This document shows positions 45,856-54,564 of a stretch of DNA of 64,000 nt, one piece after another. Origin of the DNA: Candidatus Hydrogenedentota bacterium (GTDB lineage: Bacteria; Hydrogenedentota; Hydrogenedentia; Hydrogenedentales; JAEUWI01); contig JAEUWI010000002.1 of the NCBI GenBank assembly GCA_016791475.1, positions 62,001 through 126,000 of the forward strand, given 5' to 3'. The translations under genes and the position numbers were made by a program. How positions within the stretch are numbered: the first letter of the stretch is position 1; every line of letters begins with the position of its first letter. Below the pieces are notes generated by a model. It was not told the DNA's origin, made no database searches, and saw only the letters and a program-made list of their open reading frames with translations.

Positions 45856-45967
45856 AACCTCCAACCTCCAACCTCCAACCTCCAGCCTCCAGCCTCCAGC
45901 CTCCAGCCTCCAGCCTCCAGCCTCCAGCCTCCAGCCTCCAGCCTCCAGCCTCCAGCCTCCAGCCTGC
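45856..45967. repeat. Heptamer tandem array, 16 copies (AACCTCC then AGCCTCC)
   Basis: Four copies of AACCTCC followed by eleven of AGCCTCC and a variant AGCCTGC, in perfect register. It ends about 35 bases before the extended -10-like TGCTATGCT (46001-46009) that probably starts the rpsF operon. Together with the 9-mers it fills the 364-base gap between the protease and rpsF. Confidence 0.95.
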
Positions 45968-46079
45968 CCGAAACATCATTTGCCCCGCGCCGTCCCTATT
46001 TGCTATGCTTACCCGCTATGCTGGCCCCGGAGTGTCCGGAGCCTTACCCCTGTCTACCTTTAAAAGGAGGTGAATTGTC

Positions 46080-46508
46080 TTGAGAACTTACGAAGCGCTG
46101 TACATCGCTTCTCCGAATGTGGAGGACGGTGACATCCAGACGTTGTCCCAGGAGGTCCAGGACCTCGTGACCCAGAATGGCGGGACGATCGTGCGCTCGG
46201 AGATCTGGGGCAAGAGGAAACTGGCCTATCTGGTCAAGAAGTACTCTGAAGGAAACTACATTCTGCTGCGTTTCCAGGCCAACCCGGACTTTATCCAGAA
46301 GCTTGAGCTGTGGTTCAAGTTGCACGACTCGGTTATCCGTTATCTGGTGACCTACTACGACGAGCACACGCTGCGCGCCGAAGAAGAACAGGCCCGCCGG
46401 AAGGAAGAAGATCTGCGCAAGAGCGCCGCGGGCGGACGCGATGATGACGATGATGACGACGAAATCATCCCCGCGCGCCTGCAGAGAAATGACCGAGACG
46501 ACGACTAA
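46080..46508 (+). CDS. rpsF: 30S ribosomal protein bS6
   Basis: 142 residues. bS6 fold (MRTYEALYIASPNVED start, GKRKLAYLVKKYSEGNYILLRF core), binding 16S rRNA with bS18. It uses a TTG start with an ideal AAAAGGAGGTG Shine-Dalgarno; no ATG is available. Beyond the ~100-residue core it has a charged tail ending in a run of seven Asp and then RNDRDDD, reminiscent of the glutamate tail of E. coli S6 but based on Asp. It is the first gene of the rpsF-ssb-rpsR-DUF2232-rplI-dnaB block. Confidence 0.97.
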   Translation: MRTYEALYIASPNVEDGDIQTLSQEVQDLVTQNGGTIVRSEIWGKRKLAYLVKKYSEGNYILLRFQANPDFIQKLELWFKLHDSVIRYLVTYYDEHTLRAEEEQARRKEEDLRKSAAGGRDDDDDDDEIIPARLQRNDRDDD

Positions 46509-46619
46509 GTGGCTGGGCGACAGCCAATACCATTTGGTCCTGCTTGCCCATGCCTGAAGAATTCGACGGCGTACGTCGATTTTCAGGACCCTGTCACTAA
46601 ACCAGAAAGGTGAGGAAGC

Positions 46620-47108
46620 ATGAGCGATCTCCGGGTGCCCGATCTGAACAATGTAGTCATCGCCGGTCGGCTGACGCGCGATCCCGAGTTGAAGTATATC
46701 AGCTCCGGTCGCGCCGTTTGTCGGATTAGCATTGCCAATACCCGTTACTATAAGGACAAGAACGGCGAGCGCAAGGAGGACACCTCCTTCATCGAAGCGA
46801 CGGTCTGGGACAAGTACGCGGAATATGTTGGCGAAAAGCTCAAGAAAGGCCGCCCCGTTATTGTCGAGGGCCGGCTGAAGAGTGACTCCTGGGAAGACAA
46901 GGCAACGGGACAGAAGCGGTCCAAGATTGAAATCGCCGCGCAACGTATCACGGCCCTGGACTGGGACGAGAACGGTCGCGGCGGCGGTGGCGGCAACTAT
47001 GGCGGTGGCGGCGGAGGCTACGGCGGCGAGAGCAGCCGGCCCTCCTCCAGCGCGCCCGCGCCCCGCGAGATCGAAGAACCGATTCCCGAAGACGACATTC
47101 CTTTCTAA
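46620..47108 (+). CDS. ssb: Single-stranded DNA-binding protein
   Basis: 162 residues. An OB-fold of ~110 residues (NNVVIAGRLTRDPELKYI, FIEATVWDKYAEYVGEKLKKGRPVIVEGRL), a Gly/Tyr-rich linker (GGGGNYGGGGGGYGGE), and the acidic protein-interaction tip PEDDIPF. Gene order between rpsF and rpsR is the widespread one. It begins at an ATG after AAAGGTGAGG. Confidence 0.97.
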   Translation: MSDLRVPDLNNVVIAGRLTRDPELKYISSGRAVCRISIANTRYYKDKNGERKEDTSFIEATVWDKYAEYVGEKLKKGRPVIVEGRLKSDSWEDKATGQKRSKIEIAAQRITALDWDENGRGGGGGNYGGGGGGYGGESSRPSSSAPAPREIEEPIPEDDIPF

Positions 47109-47135
47109 CCACAACTCCTGAAGGAAGCCCCTACA

Positions 47136-47417
47136 ATGGCTAAAATTTCCGCCAAGGCGAAGGCCAAGGTCCGCGCCAAGAAGGCGAAACGCAAAAAGAA
47201 AAAGAAAATACAGCGTCCGAAGATCTGCCGTTTGACGGTGGATCGCGTAGTCCACATCGACTACAAAGACGTCGCCATGCTGAAGCACTACATCACCGAG
47301 CGCGGCAAGATCATCCCCGCACGCATCACCGGCGCCTCCGCGAAGCACCAGCGCATGCTGACCCGCGCGATCAAGCTGGCCCGGCAGATTTCCCTGCTTC
47401 CCTTTTCGGCGGACTGA
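47136..47417 (+). CDS. rpsR: 30S ribosomal protein bS18
   Basis: 93 residues with a very basic N-terminus (many Lys-Ala and a KRKKKKK run), then the conserved core [39 protein letters not shown] and LPFSAD. Binds bS6 on the 30S platform. The gene follows ssb by 27 bases. Confidence 0.96.
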   Translation: MAKISAKAKAKVRAKKAKRKKKKKIQRPKICRLTVDRVVHIDYKDVAMLKHYITERGKIIPARITGASAKHQRMLTRAIKLARQISLLPFSAD

Positions 47418-47449
47418 TGCACTCGATCCTGGCACAGGCGGAGTGAACC

Positions 47450-48391
47450 ATGAAGCCCGGTGTCCAACGGTGCGTGACGTTGTTTGTGCTGGCCTTCCTG
47501 TTTATGGCGGTCAGCGCAATCCCCATCGCTATCGTATGCTATGTGCTCCTCGGCGCGCTCTATGAGCTGGCTGGCGAGCGGAAGAAAGCCGCGGGCGTGG
47601 CCCTCTGGGCCGCGACCTCGGGCCTTCTTGTGATGAATGACGCCCTGCTCGCCCTGGCCCTCGCGGCCGGGGCGGGCATGGGCATCGTGTTGGCCCTCGC
47701 CATCCAGCGCAACTGGAGCTACGGCTGGCAGTTGACGCTGCTCGCGGGTACGGGCTACACCGCCATGGCCTCGGTCATGGTGGCGCTCTGGACGACGCTG
47801 CGCAAGGATATGACCATCTTTTTCAATGCGCGCATTGCCGAGTTCCAGGCGATGGAGAATGTAAATACCCAGTGGATCGAATTGATGCGCTGGTGGGATC
47901 TGAACTACGAAAACGTGGCGCTCGGCTCCGCCTTCGGTTCGGTGTTGACCCTTTCGGCGATCACCGTGGGTATGCTGGAGCGCTGGCGGCGGGACCCGGA
48001 AGCCCGGGCGCGGCGCAAGCCCACCGGCTTCCAGAAGATGCGCGTGCCCGACTGGGTCGTGTGGATGGCCATTGCCGCCGCGTTGATGTGGTTTGTTGAT
48101 GTTTACTATGCGTCAAGTCCCGTGTTGCGGGCTCTTTCGTGGAACCTGGCACTGGCCTTGTTCGGCCTGTATTTGTTAAATGGCGTGTCCATACTGTTCT
48201 TCACCTTGACCATCTTCAAGGCTTCGGCCTTTGCGGGATTCATGGTGATTTCCGGGATCCTGATCTTCGGCCTGTGGCCGATGCTCTGCATCTTCGGGCT
48301 GTTTGACACGTGGTACGATTTCCGGATGCGTGTGCGGCGTATCGCCATGCTCCGGCGCGTCATGTACCGCCCCGATGATCAAGACTACTAG
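47450..48391 (+). CDS. DUF2232-like (YybS-type) membrane protein
   Basis: 313 residues with about eight hydrophobic segments, resembling the DUF2232/YybS family, whose gene is typically found between rpsR and rplI as here. Biochemical role unknown; the fold is related to small-molecule (ECF-S-like) membrane proteins. The loop after the fifth helix is Arg-rich (ERWRRDPEARARRKPTGFQKMR), suggesting it faces the cytoplasm. Identification rests on topology and neighbourhood more than on motifs. Confidence 0.75.
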   Translation: MKPGVQRCVTLFVLAFLFMAVSAIPIAIVCYVLLGALYELAGERKKAAGVALWAATSGLLVMNDALLALALAAGAGMGIVLALAIQRNWSYGWQLTLLAGTGYTAMASVMVALWTTLRKDMTIFFNARIAEFQAMENVNTQWIELMRWWDLNYENVALGSAFGSVLTLSAITVGMLERWRRDPEARARRKPTGFQKMRVPDWVVWMAIAAALMWFVDVYYASSPVLRALSWNLALALFGLYLLNGVSILFFTLTIFKASAFAGFMVISGILIFGLWPMLCIFGLFDTWYDFRMRVRRIAMLRRVMYRPDDQDY

Positions 48392-48556
48392 CCTCCGGGC
48401 CGGTGGTTGAAATTTCTTTACCGCCGCAAGTGGCGCGCCGTGCGCCCCGCGGTACCATTTGGACAGGGTCTGGGCATCGCCCGGCCTTGGCTGTGTTCTA
48501 CAAGGGCACGCCCCGGAGGCGCGCCCGCGTAAAGCCTAACGAAGGGAACGAATACC

Positions 48557-49078
48557 ATGAATGTCATCCTGTGTGACGACGTCGAGAACCTCGGCGAAAT
48601 GGGCCAGACCGTTAAGGTCGCCGATGGCTACGCCCGCAATTTCCTGATCCCCCGCCGCCTCGCCGTGAAGGCCGACAGCGCCAGCGCCAAGCAGATCGAG
48701 CACGAGATGGCGATCATCAAGCGCCGCGAAGAAAAGCGCCGCGCCGAGCAGGCCAAGATCGCGAAGGAGCTCGAAAAGCTCACCGTCGAGATCAAGGTCC
48801 GCGCCGGCGAAGGCGACAAGATCTTCGGCTCCGTGACCGCCGGTCACATCGCCGAAAAGCTGGCCGAAATGGGCCAGGAGATCAACCGCAAGAACCTCGT
48901 GCTCGCCGAGCCGATCAAGTCGCTGGGCATCTTCAAGGTCACCGTCAAATTCCCCGGCGGCATCGAAGCCCAGATCAAAGTCTGGGTCACCGGTATCGAA
49001 GAAGCCAAGAAGTCTGACGCCGAGATCGCCGAGCTTGCCGCCGCGGAAGCCGAAGACGACATGGACGACGACGATTAA
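48557..49078 (+). CDS. rplI: 50S ribosomal protein bL9
   Basis: 173 residues. N-terminal domain with MNVILCDDVENLGEMGQTVKVADGYARNFLIPR, long connecting helix (KRREEKRRAEQAKIAKELEKL), C-terminal domain (KIFGSVTAGHIAEKL), and an acidic extension ending EDDMDDDD beyond the usual ~150 residues. Its stop codon abuts the dnaB start. Confidence 0.97.
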   Translation: MNVILCDDVENLGEMGQTVKVADGYARNFLIPRRLAVKADSASAKQIEHEMAIIKRREEKRRAEQAKIAKELEKLTVEIKVRAGEGDKIFGSVTAGHIAEKLAEMGQEINRKNLVLAEPIKSLGIFKVTVKFPGGIEAQIKVWVTGIEEAKKSDAEIAELAAAEAEDDMDDDD

Positions 49079-50518
49079 TTGGTAACGAAGAAAAAGCCAG
49101 CACCCGTATTTGACCGTACTCCGCCTCAACATGTTGAGGCGGAGCGGTCCGTTTTGGGCGCGATGCTGCTCAATCCCGACGCGGTCGGCACGGCGGTCGA
49201 AATCCTCCGGGACGACCCCGCCGACACCTTCTATGTGGATGCGCACCAGCACATCTACAGCGCCATACTCAAACTCGCCCGGGAGAATATCCCTGTCGAT
49301 TTGATCACGCTCAGTGAAGCGCTTACGCGCGATGGCGCCCTGGAAAAGTCCGGCGGCGCGGTGTATATCGCCGAACTGACGGACGCCGTGCCCACCTCGG
49401 CCAACGTCGAGTACTACGCCAAAATCGTGCTGGAGGCGGCCCTTCGCCGCAAACTGATCACCATCTGCACGCGCTGCGCGGGCGAAGCCTACAAGGCCGA
49501 GGGGGAAGTGGACGATCTGCTGGACCTCGCCGAGTCCGAGATCTTCAGTATTGCGCAACAGCGCCAGCTCAATCCGATCCACCGCGTATCCGAATTGTTG
49601 CAAGACGGCATCAAGCGCATCGAACAGCAGATGAAGAACGACGGCGGCATCACCGGCGTGCCCACGGGCTTTAACAAGCTCGATGAGATGCTCTCCGGCA
49701 TGCAGCCCTCGGACATGATCATTCTGGCGGCGCGCCCGTCCGTCGGCAAGACTGCCTTCTGCTTGAACGTGGCCTCTAACGCCGCGAACTACCACGGCAA
49801 GGGCGTCTTGCTCTTCAGCCTCGAAATGGCCAAAGAGCAGCTCGTCAACCGTCTGCTCTGCATGGTCGGCCAGGTGGACAGCAACCGCCTCCGCTCCGGC
49901 TTTCTCGCGCGCTCCGAATTTCCCAAGCTCCAGCAGGCCGCCGCGCTGCTCGACAAAGCCCATATCTACATCGACGACACGCCCAACATCAGCGTGCTCG
50001 AGTTGCGGTCGAAGGCGCGCAAGCACAAAGCGCAGCACCCGCTCGACCTGCTCATCATCGACTATCTTCAGCTCATGCAGGGATCTTCCCGGGCGGAAAG
50101 TCGCCAGGTCGAAATCTCCGAAATCTCCCGGGCGATTAAAGGCCTCGCCCGCGAGCTCAAATGCCCCATCATCGCCCTGTCCCAGCTCAGCCGCGAGGCC
50201 GAAAAAGACGACGGCGGTGCGCCGAAACTTTCGCACTTGCGCGAATCCGGGGCCATCGAGCAGGACGCCGACGTCGTCATGATGCTTTCTCGCCTGCCCG
50301 CCGCCGAGCAGGAAGGCCGACAGAACGTCATCATGCTCACCGTGGCCAAGCAGCGTAACGGCCCCACCGGCCCCGTGGAATTGCTCTTCGAGAAAAACAT
50401 ACAGCGCTTCCGCAACCTCGACGGCGACGGCGGTCACAACGAACCGCCGCCCTACCAGTCCTTCGACGACGACGGACCGGTCGAAGAGTACTACGAAGAA
50501 GACGATACGCCGTTTTAG
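49079..50518 (+). CDS. dnaB: DnaB: replicative DNA helicase
   Basis: 479 residues. N-terminal primase-interacting domain (PPQHVEAERSVLGAMLLNPDA) and RecA-like hexameric helicase domain with Walker A RPSVGKTAF (about 219-226), Walker B LDLLIIDYLQLMQGS and LSQLSREAEKDDGG. No intein. The TTG start falls immediately after the rplI stop, so expression probably depends on translational coupling to rplI. The C-terminus is acidic (VEEYYEEDDTPF). The TAG stop codon forms the first three bases of a heptamer array. Confidence 0.97.
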   Translation: MVTKKKPAPVFDRTPPQHVEAERSVLGAMLLNPDAVGTAVEILRDDPADTFYVDAHQHIYSAILKLARENIPVDLITLSEALTRDGALEKSGGAVYIAELTDAVPTSANVEYYAKIVLEAALRRKLITICTRCAGEAYKAEGEVDDLLDLAESEIFSIAQQRQLNPIHRVSELLQDGIKRIEQQMKNDGGITGVPTGFNKLDEMLSGMQPSDMIILAARPSVGKTAFCLNVASNAANYHGKGVLLFSLEMAKEQLVNRLLCMVGQVDSNRLRSGFLARSEFPKLQQAAALLDKAHIYIDDTPNISVLELRSKARKHKAQHPLDLLIIDYLQLMQGSSRAESRQVEISEISRAIKGLARELKCPIIALSQLSREAEKDDGGAPKLSHLRESGAIEQDADVVMMLSRLPAAEQEGRQNVIMLTVAKQRNGPTGPVELLFEKNIQRFRNLDGDGGHNEPPPYQSFDDDGPVEEYYEEDDTPF

Positions 50519-50564
50519 TCTGTAGTCTGTAGTCTGTAGTCTGTAGGCTTTAGGCTTTAGGCTT
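50516..50564. repeat. Heptamer array TAGTCTG x4 then TAGGCTT x3
   Basis: Seven head-to-tail 7-mers in exact register, starting with the dnaB stop codon TAG. The switch from one unit to another mid-array parallels the AACCTCC-to-AGCCTCC switch at 45884. Confidence 0.9.
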
Positions 50565-50590
50565 CGGGTTCGTGGCAGACACGCTCATTC

Positions 50591-50660
50591 CATACGACCC
50601 ATACGACCCATACGACCCATAAGACCCATACGACCCATACGACCCATAAGACCCATACGC
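50591..50660. repeat. 9-bp tandem array, CATACGACC / CATAAGACC, 7 copies
   Basis: Seven full copies plus a partial, in the order cg, cg, cg, ag, cg, cg, ag. It ends where the -35 region of the dapA promoter would lie. The CATAAGACC variant contains the reverse complement of the 9-mer at 45816. Confidence 0.92.
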
Positions 50661-50676
50661 ATGCCCCAGTCACCTA

Positions 50677-50685
50677 TGCTATAAT
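50677..50685 (+). promoter_or_regulatory. Extended -10 element of dapA
   Basis: TGCTATAAT, a perfect extended -10, 112 bases before the dapA ATG. No -35 consensus; the repeat array occupies that position. The leader has no recognised structure. Confidence 0.55.
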
Positions 50686-50797
50686 CCGGCCCCCAGTGCC
50701 GCGCGGCCAAAACTGCGCATGGCCTGCTGGATACTAAAGGGCCACTTCCAAACCCCAAAAATCGCCAGGCCACGGGCCCGCGCAGGAGTTAAACGTC

Positions 50798-51667
50798 ATG
50801 TTTCAGGGATCGTTCCCCGCACTGGTTACGCCGTTCAAGGAAAACTTCGAGATTGACTTTGACGCGTATGGTCGCCTCGTTGACTTTCACCTCGAAAACG
50901 GCACCGATGGTATCGTCCCCTGCGGATGCTCCGGCGAAGCCGCCACCCTCTCCCATGACGAGCAGAAGGCACTGATTCGCTTCGTCGTCGAGCGCGTGGC
51001 GGGTCGAGTGCCCGTGGTCGCCGGCACGGGCTCCAACAACACCGCCGAAGCCGTCGGCCTTACAAAGTACGCGAAGGAAGTGGGTGCGGACGGCGCGCTG
51101 CTGATTACGCCCTACTACAACAAGCCCACGCCCGCCGGTCAGATAGCCCACTACACCATGGTGGCCGAACAGGCCCAGATCCCGATCATGCTCTATAATG
51201 TGCCCGGTCGCACCGGCACCAAGATATCCCCCGAGACCATCGCGGCGCTTAGCAAGGTGCCCTTTATCGTCTCCGTGAAAGAAGCCTGCGGTAGCGTGGA
51301 TCAGGTCTCCCAGATTCTCCACCAGTGCGACATCAACGTCATGTCCGGCGACGACAGCCTCACCCTGCCCATGATGGCCGTAGGCGCGAAAGGGGTCGTA
51401 TCCGTCGCGGCGAACGTCGTCCCCCGGCTGATTTCTGATCTTTGCAAAGCGGCCAACGCGGGCGACTTCGCAAAGGCGAAGGAATTGCACTATAAGTCTC
51501 TGTCGCTTGGCACGGCCCTCTTCCTGGAGACCAACCCCATGCCCGTAAAGGCCGCGCTGGCGAAGATGGGCATGATCAAGAACGTTCTGCGCCTGCCGCT
51601 GGTTTCCATGACCGACGAGTCCGCCGCACGCATGGACCCCGCACTGAAGGAACTGGGACTGATCTGA
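50798..51667 (+). CDS. dapA: DapA: 4-hydroxy-tetrahydrodipicolinate synthase
   Basis: A 289-residue class I aldolase that condenses pyruvate with aspartate semialdehyde in lysine/diaminopimelate synthesis. The Schiff-base lysine is in IVSVKEACG, the proton-relay tyrosines in ITPYYNKPTP and MLYNVPGRTG. The usual GTTGE loop is GCSGE here, so the catalytic-triad threonine is Cys and the next Thr is Ser. Related N-acetylneuraminate lyase-type enzymes differ in this loop, but the rest reads as DapA. AGGAG precedes the ATG. It has its own promoter and a strong terminator. Confidence 0.9.
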   Translation: MFQGSFPALVTPFKENFEIDFDAYGRLVDFHLENGTDGIVPCGCSGEAATLSHDEQKALIRFVVERVAGRVPVVAGTGSNNTAEAVGLTKYAKEVGADGALLITPYYNKPTPAGQIAHYTMVAEQAQIPIMLYNVPGRTGTKISPETIAALSKVPFIVSVKEACGSVDQVSQILHQCDINVMSGDDSLTLPMMAVGAKGVVSVAANVVPRLISDLCKAANAGDFAKAKELHYKSLSLGTALFLETNPMPVKAALAKMGMIKNVLRLPLVSMTDESAARMDPALKELGLI

Positions 51668-51693
51668 TCCCGACTGATGTCATTCAATACGCG

Positions 51694-51730
51694 AAACGGC
51701 TGCCGCAGATTCTGCGACAGCCGTTTTTCT
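51694..51730 (+). terminator. Intrinsic terminator of dapA
   Basis: Stem AAACGGCTG/CAGCCGTTT continued inward by CGCAG/CTGCG with one mismatch and an ATT loop, then TTTTCTT. Also positioned to stop the convergent DUF1015 transcript. Confidence 0.85.
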
Positions 51731-51744
51731 TCGCTCAGGGAAAC

Positions 51745-52995
51745 TCATTTGAGGCGGTGTATCGCCGCGCCGCTGGGCAGTTTTGGGAAAAAGTAGGTCG
51801 ACTTCTGCGGCATGGGTTCTTTCGCATCCGCGCAGGCACAGATTTGTTCCGAGCGCGTGGGCTGGAGGATGAAGGCAAGTTTACCACCCTCCCGGGCACC
51901 CTTCATCGCACCGGCCACGCTCTTCTCGTATTCAAACACCGTCCCCTCCGGAATGCCCAGCAGCCGCTCGATGATGCCTCGGTGCAGCAGGGCCACATCG
52001 AGATCGCGCCAGGAAGGCCCGCGATCATCGCCCAGGAACGCCACGCGATCTCCCTTGAACGACAGCACGTAGTCACCCTTGCCGGGAATCGCCAGCCCCA
52101 TCGTGCCCAGCGCGCCCGAGGCCTTCACGGCGGCGGGCATATCCTCCGCGACGGCAGTGACGTCAAACCATTCGCCCAGCGCGGACAGGAAAGCGTCCGC
52201 GTCGAATAGCGGCGGTGGCGTCACCACGCGGTGGGGCGGATAAATCTTGAGCCCCGGGTCGCTGAATGAGACGAAGCCCATCAGGGCGAAATTGGCGGGG
52301 TGGTTCGAGTCCAGCGGCAGCTTCGCCCTCAGTTCATCGCGGTAGGTGCAGGCCGTCTGGAAGCGGTGGTGGCCATCGGCGATGTAGATCGTCTGATCTT
52401 TGAAGAAGCCACGGACCAGCGTGTCGTCTTCCACGCGCCAGAGCTCCTGGGTCACGTTGTCGATGGTGTGGGCCCTCATGTCGGCGGGCCGCTCGTCCAT
52501 CTGCGCGAGCAGGGGGGCCAGGGCGTCTTCCGGATCCGAATACAGCCCGAAAACCGCCCCCAGATTGGCCGCAGTGGCTTCCGTAAGGCGAAGGCGGTCT
52601 TCCACCGGCTTCGCAAAGGTCCGCTCGTGCCCGAGCACATAATTCTCATTCACCTCCGGCAGGCGGATCACGCCGAAGAATCCCCTGCGTACCTGTGCGT
52701 TACCTTCGAGGTCGGTAAAGTGCTGGCGGAGCAGATACAAGCTCGGGGCGTCGTCCTGCACGAGCGCGCCCTCCGCGATCCAGGACTCCAGCGCGGCGGC
52801 CGCATTCTCGTACTTGTCGCGGCCGTCGCTCTCCACGGGGAGAATGAGATGCACCAGATTGTGGGGGCTGCCCGCCGCCAGCGCGGCGCGCTCCTCCGGC
52901 GTGATTACGTCGTAGGGCGGCGTAATGGCCAAATCAAGATTGGGGACCAGGGCGGAATTATAGCGCAGACCGCGAAAACCTTTTACTTCAAGCAT
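51745..52995 (-). CDS. DUF1015 family protein
   Basis: 416 residues of the DUF1015 (COG4198) family, with PPYDVITPEER, NLVHLILP, GHERTFAKPVEDRL and the signature IYIADGHHRFQTA. Its histidines suggest a metal or nucleophile site, but the activity of the family is not established to my knowledge. It is often found near serine or central metabolic genes in other genomes, but here it is a single gene convergent with dapA. The start at 52995 has AGAGGTG upstream. Confidence 0.88.
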   Translation of the reverse strand: MLEVKGFRGLRYNSALVPNLDLAITPPYDVITPEERAALAAGSPHNLVHLILPVESDGRDKYENAAAALESWIAEGALVQDDAPSLYLLRQHFTDLEGNAQVRRGFFGVIRLPEVNENYVLGHERTFAKPVEDRLRLTEATAANLGAVFGLYSDPEDALAPLLAQMDERPADMRAHTIDNVTQELWRVEDDTLVRGFFKDQTIYIADGHHRFQTACTYRDELRAKLPLDSNHPANFALMGFVSFSDPGLKIYPPHRVVTPPPLFDADAFLSALGEWFDVTAVAEDMPAAVKASGALGTMGLAIPGKGDYVLSFKGDRVAFLGDDRGPSWRDLDVALLHRGIIERLLGIPEGTVFEYEKSVAGAMKGAREGGKLAFILQPTRSEQICACADAKEPMPQKSTYFFPKLPSGAAIHRLK

Positions 52996-53227
52996 GGGAA
53001 CACCTCTCTCGGGAGCATGGGGACATATGAAACCGTATTCTATAAGTTCGCGGTGTGCCGATCAAAGCCCGCCCCGTGGTTACGTTCGCCACGGCGGGAT
53101 CGGGTACTATGATGCCCTGAAACGCGCCCCGGAGAGCCGGCAGCTATCCGAGACCGCGTCCGCCAGTCCCCGTAACAGTATCGCCGTCTCGACGTATTGT
53201 ACGAAACCCCAAACGGAGTAGTTATTC

Positions 53228-54445
53228 ATGCTGAATCGAAAAAAGCTCGCCCTCTGGGCCATTCCGGCCCTCCTGCCCCTCGTACTCATGTCCTGCCCGC
53301 CGGAGGCCGGTGAAGGCGCCATCGCCCTGCCCCTGCCCCGGACGCCTCATCCCGGCGTCGCCCTCGACCTTCAGACCATCGCCGAGGGCCTCGATCGGCC
53401 GCTCTTTCTCACCGGTCCCAGCGCCCTTTCAGACCAGTTATACATCGTCCAGCAAAGTGGCGTGATTCGGCTCCATTCGGGCGGTGAACTGCAGGAACAG
53501 CCCTTTCTCGATCTGACCGAGACGATGGGAAGCAGCAGCGGTGAGATGGGCCTGCTGGGCATGGCGCTCCATCCCGATTACCTGCTGAATGGCTTTTTCT
53601 ATGTCCACTATACGAACGACGACGGAAACTCGACCATTGCACGGTATCGCCGTTCCCTGCTCGATCCGAATGTGGCCGATCCCGGCACGGCCACAATCCT
53701 GTTGACGGTGGAGCAGCCCTTCTTCAACCACAAAGGCGGGATGCTCGCCTTTGGCCCGGACGGCTACCTCTACATCGCGCTGGGTGACGGCGGCGGCGCC
53801 AACGACCCGAACAACAACGCCCAGTCTCTGGAAACGCTGCTCGGCAAGATTCTTCGCATCGACGTTGATGGCGACGCGCCCTATGCAATACCAGAGGACA
53901 ACCCTTTCATTAACACGCCCAACGCCCGCCCCGAGATCTGGGCCTATGGCCTGCGCAATCCCTGGCGCTTCAGCTTCGACCGCCAGAGCGGCGACCTCTG
54001 GATCGGCGATGTGGGCCAGAACGCCTTCGAGGAAATCAATTTCCAGGATTCCACCAGCGGCGGCGGCATCAACTACGGCTGGCGTCAGCGCGAAGGCTAC
54101 GTCTGCCGAACGGGAGAAGACAACTGCGAACTGCCCGGCGCAACCGACCCCCTTCTGGCCTATTTCCGCCTGGGTGGACAGTCTATCGCCGGAGGCTACA
54201 TTTACCGGGGCAGCGCCATTCCGGCCCTGAATGGCACCTACTTCTTCTCCGATTACAGTGCGAAGGCCATTTTTTCTCTCACGCAACCCGGCGGCGAGAT
54301 TGAAGTGCTGAATGAGACCCAGAATCTTGAAGGTGATACCGTAGACCTCGGCGCGGTCGCTTCCTTCAGTGAAGACGCCAATGGGGAGCTTTACGTGCTC
54401 GATTATGAAAATGGGGATGTCTACAAAATCGTCGCGGCGGAGTAA
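53228..54445 (+). CDS. Lipoprotein PQQ-dependent aldose sugar dehydrogenase-like beta-propeller
   Basis: 405 residues. Signal peptide with lipobox VLMSC (C23), so anchored to a membrane facing the periplasm. The six-bladed propeller of the soluble glucose/sorbosone dehydrogenase family shows GLLGMALHPDYLLNGFFYVHYT, the FNHKGGMLAFGPDGYLYIALGDGG stretch (active-site His and calcium region), GKILRIDVDG, YGLRNPWRFSFD and GDVGQNAFEEIN. Oxidises sugars with PQQ and passes electrons to the respiratory chain. No pqq genes are in the window. GGAG lies before the ATG. Confidence 0.88.
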   Translation: MLNRKKLALWAIPALLPLVLMSCPPEAGEGAIALPLPRTPHPGVALDLQTIAEGLDRPLFLTGPSALSDQLYIVQQSGVIRLHSGGELQEQPFLDLTETMGSSSGEMGLLGMALHPDYLLNGFFYVHYTNDDGNSTIARYRRSLLDPNVADPGTATILLTVEQPFFNHKGGMLAFGPDGYLYIALGDGGGANDPNNNAQSLETLLGKILRIDVDGDAPYAIPEDNPFINTPNARPEIWAYGLRNPWRFSFDRQSGDLWIGDVGQNAFEEINFQDSTSGGGINYGWRQREGYVCRTGEDNCELPGATDPLLAYFRLGGQSIAGGYIYRGSAIPALNGTYFFSDYSAKAIFSLTQPGGEIEVLNETQNLEGDTVDLGAVASFSEDANGELYVLDYENGDVYKIVAAE

Positions 54446-54564
54446 GGCGGCCTGCGGCAGACCTTCGAACGAACTCGAAAGCAAACGGGCCAGCGCACAA
54501 GCGCTGGCCCGTAATTCATTTGTATCTGTCGGGGTCGACGGACTTTCGGAGGGCTGATCGATGC

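Noticed and set aside
45856-45967. CRISPR array
   Set aside because: Units are 7 bp without spacers, a plain tandem repeat. The same applies to the other arrays.
48536-50437. A 633-codon frame opposite rplI and dnaB
   Set aside because: Antisense to two essential genes with all motifs intact.
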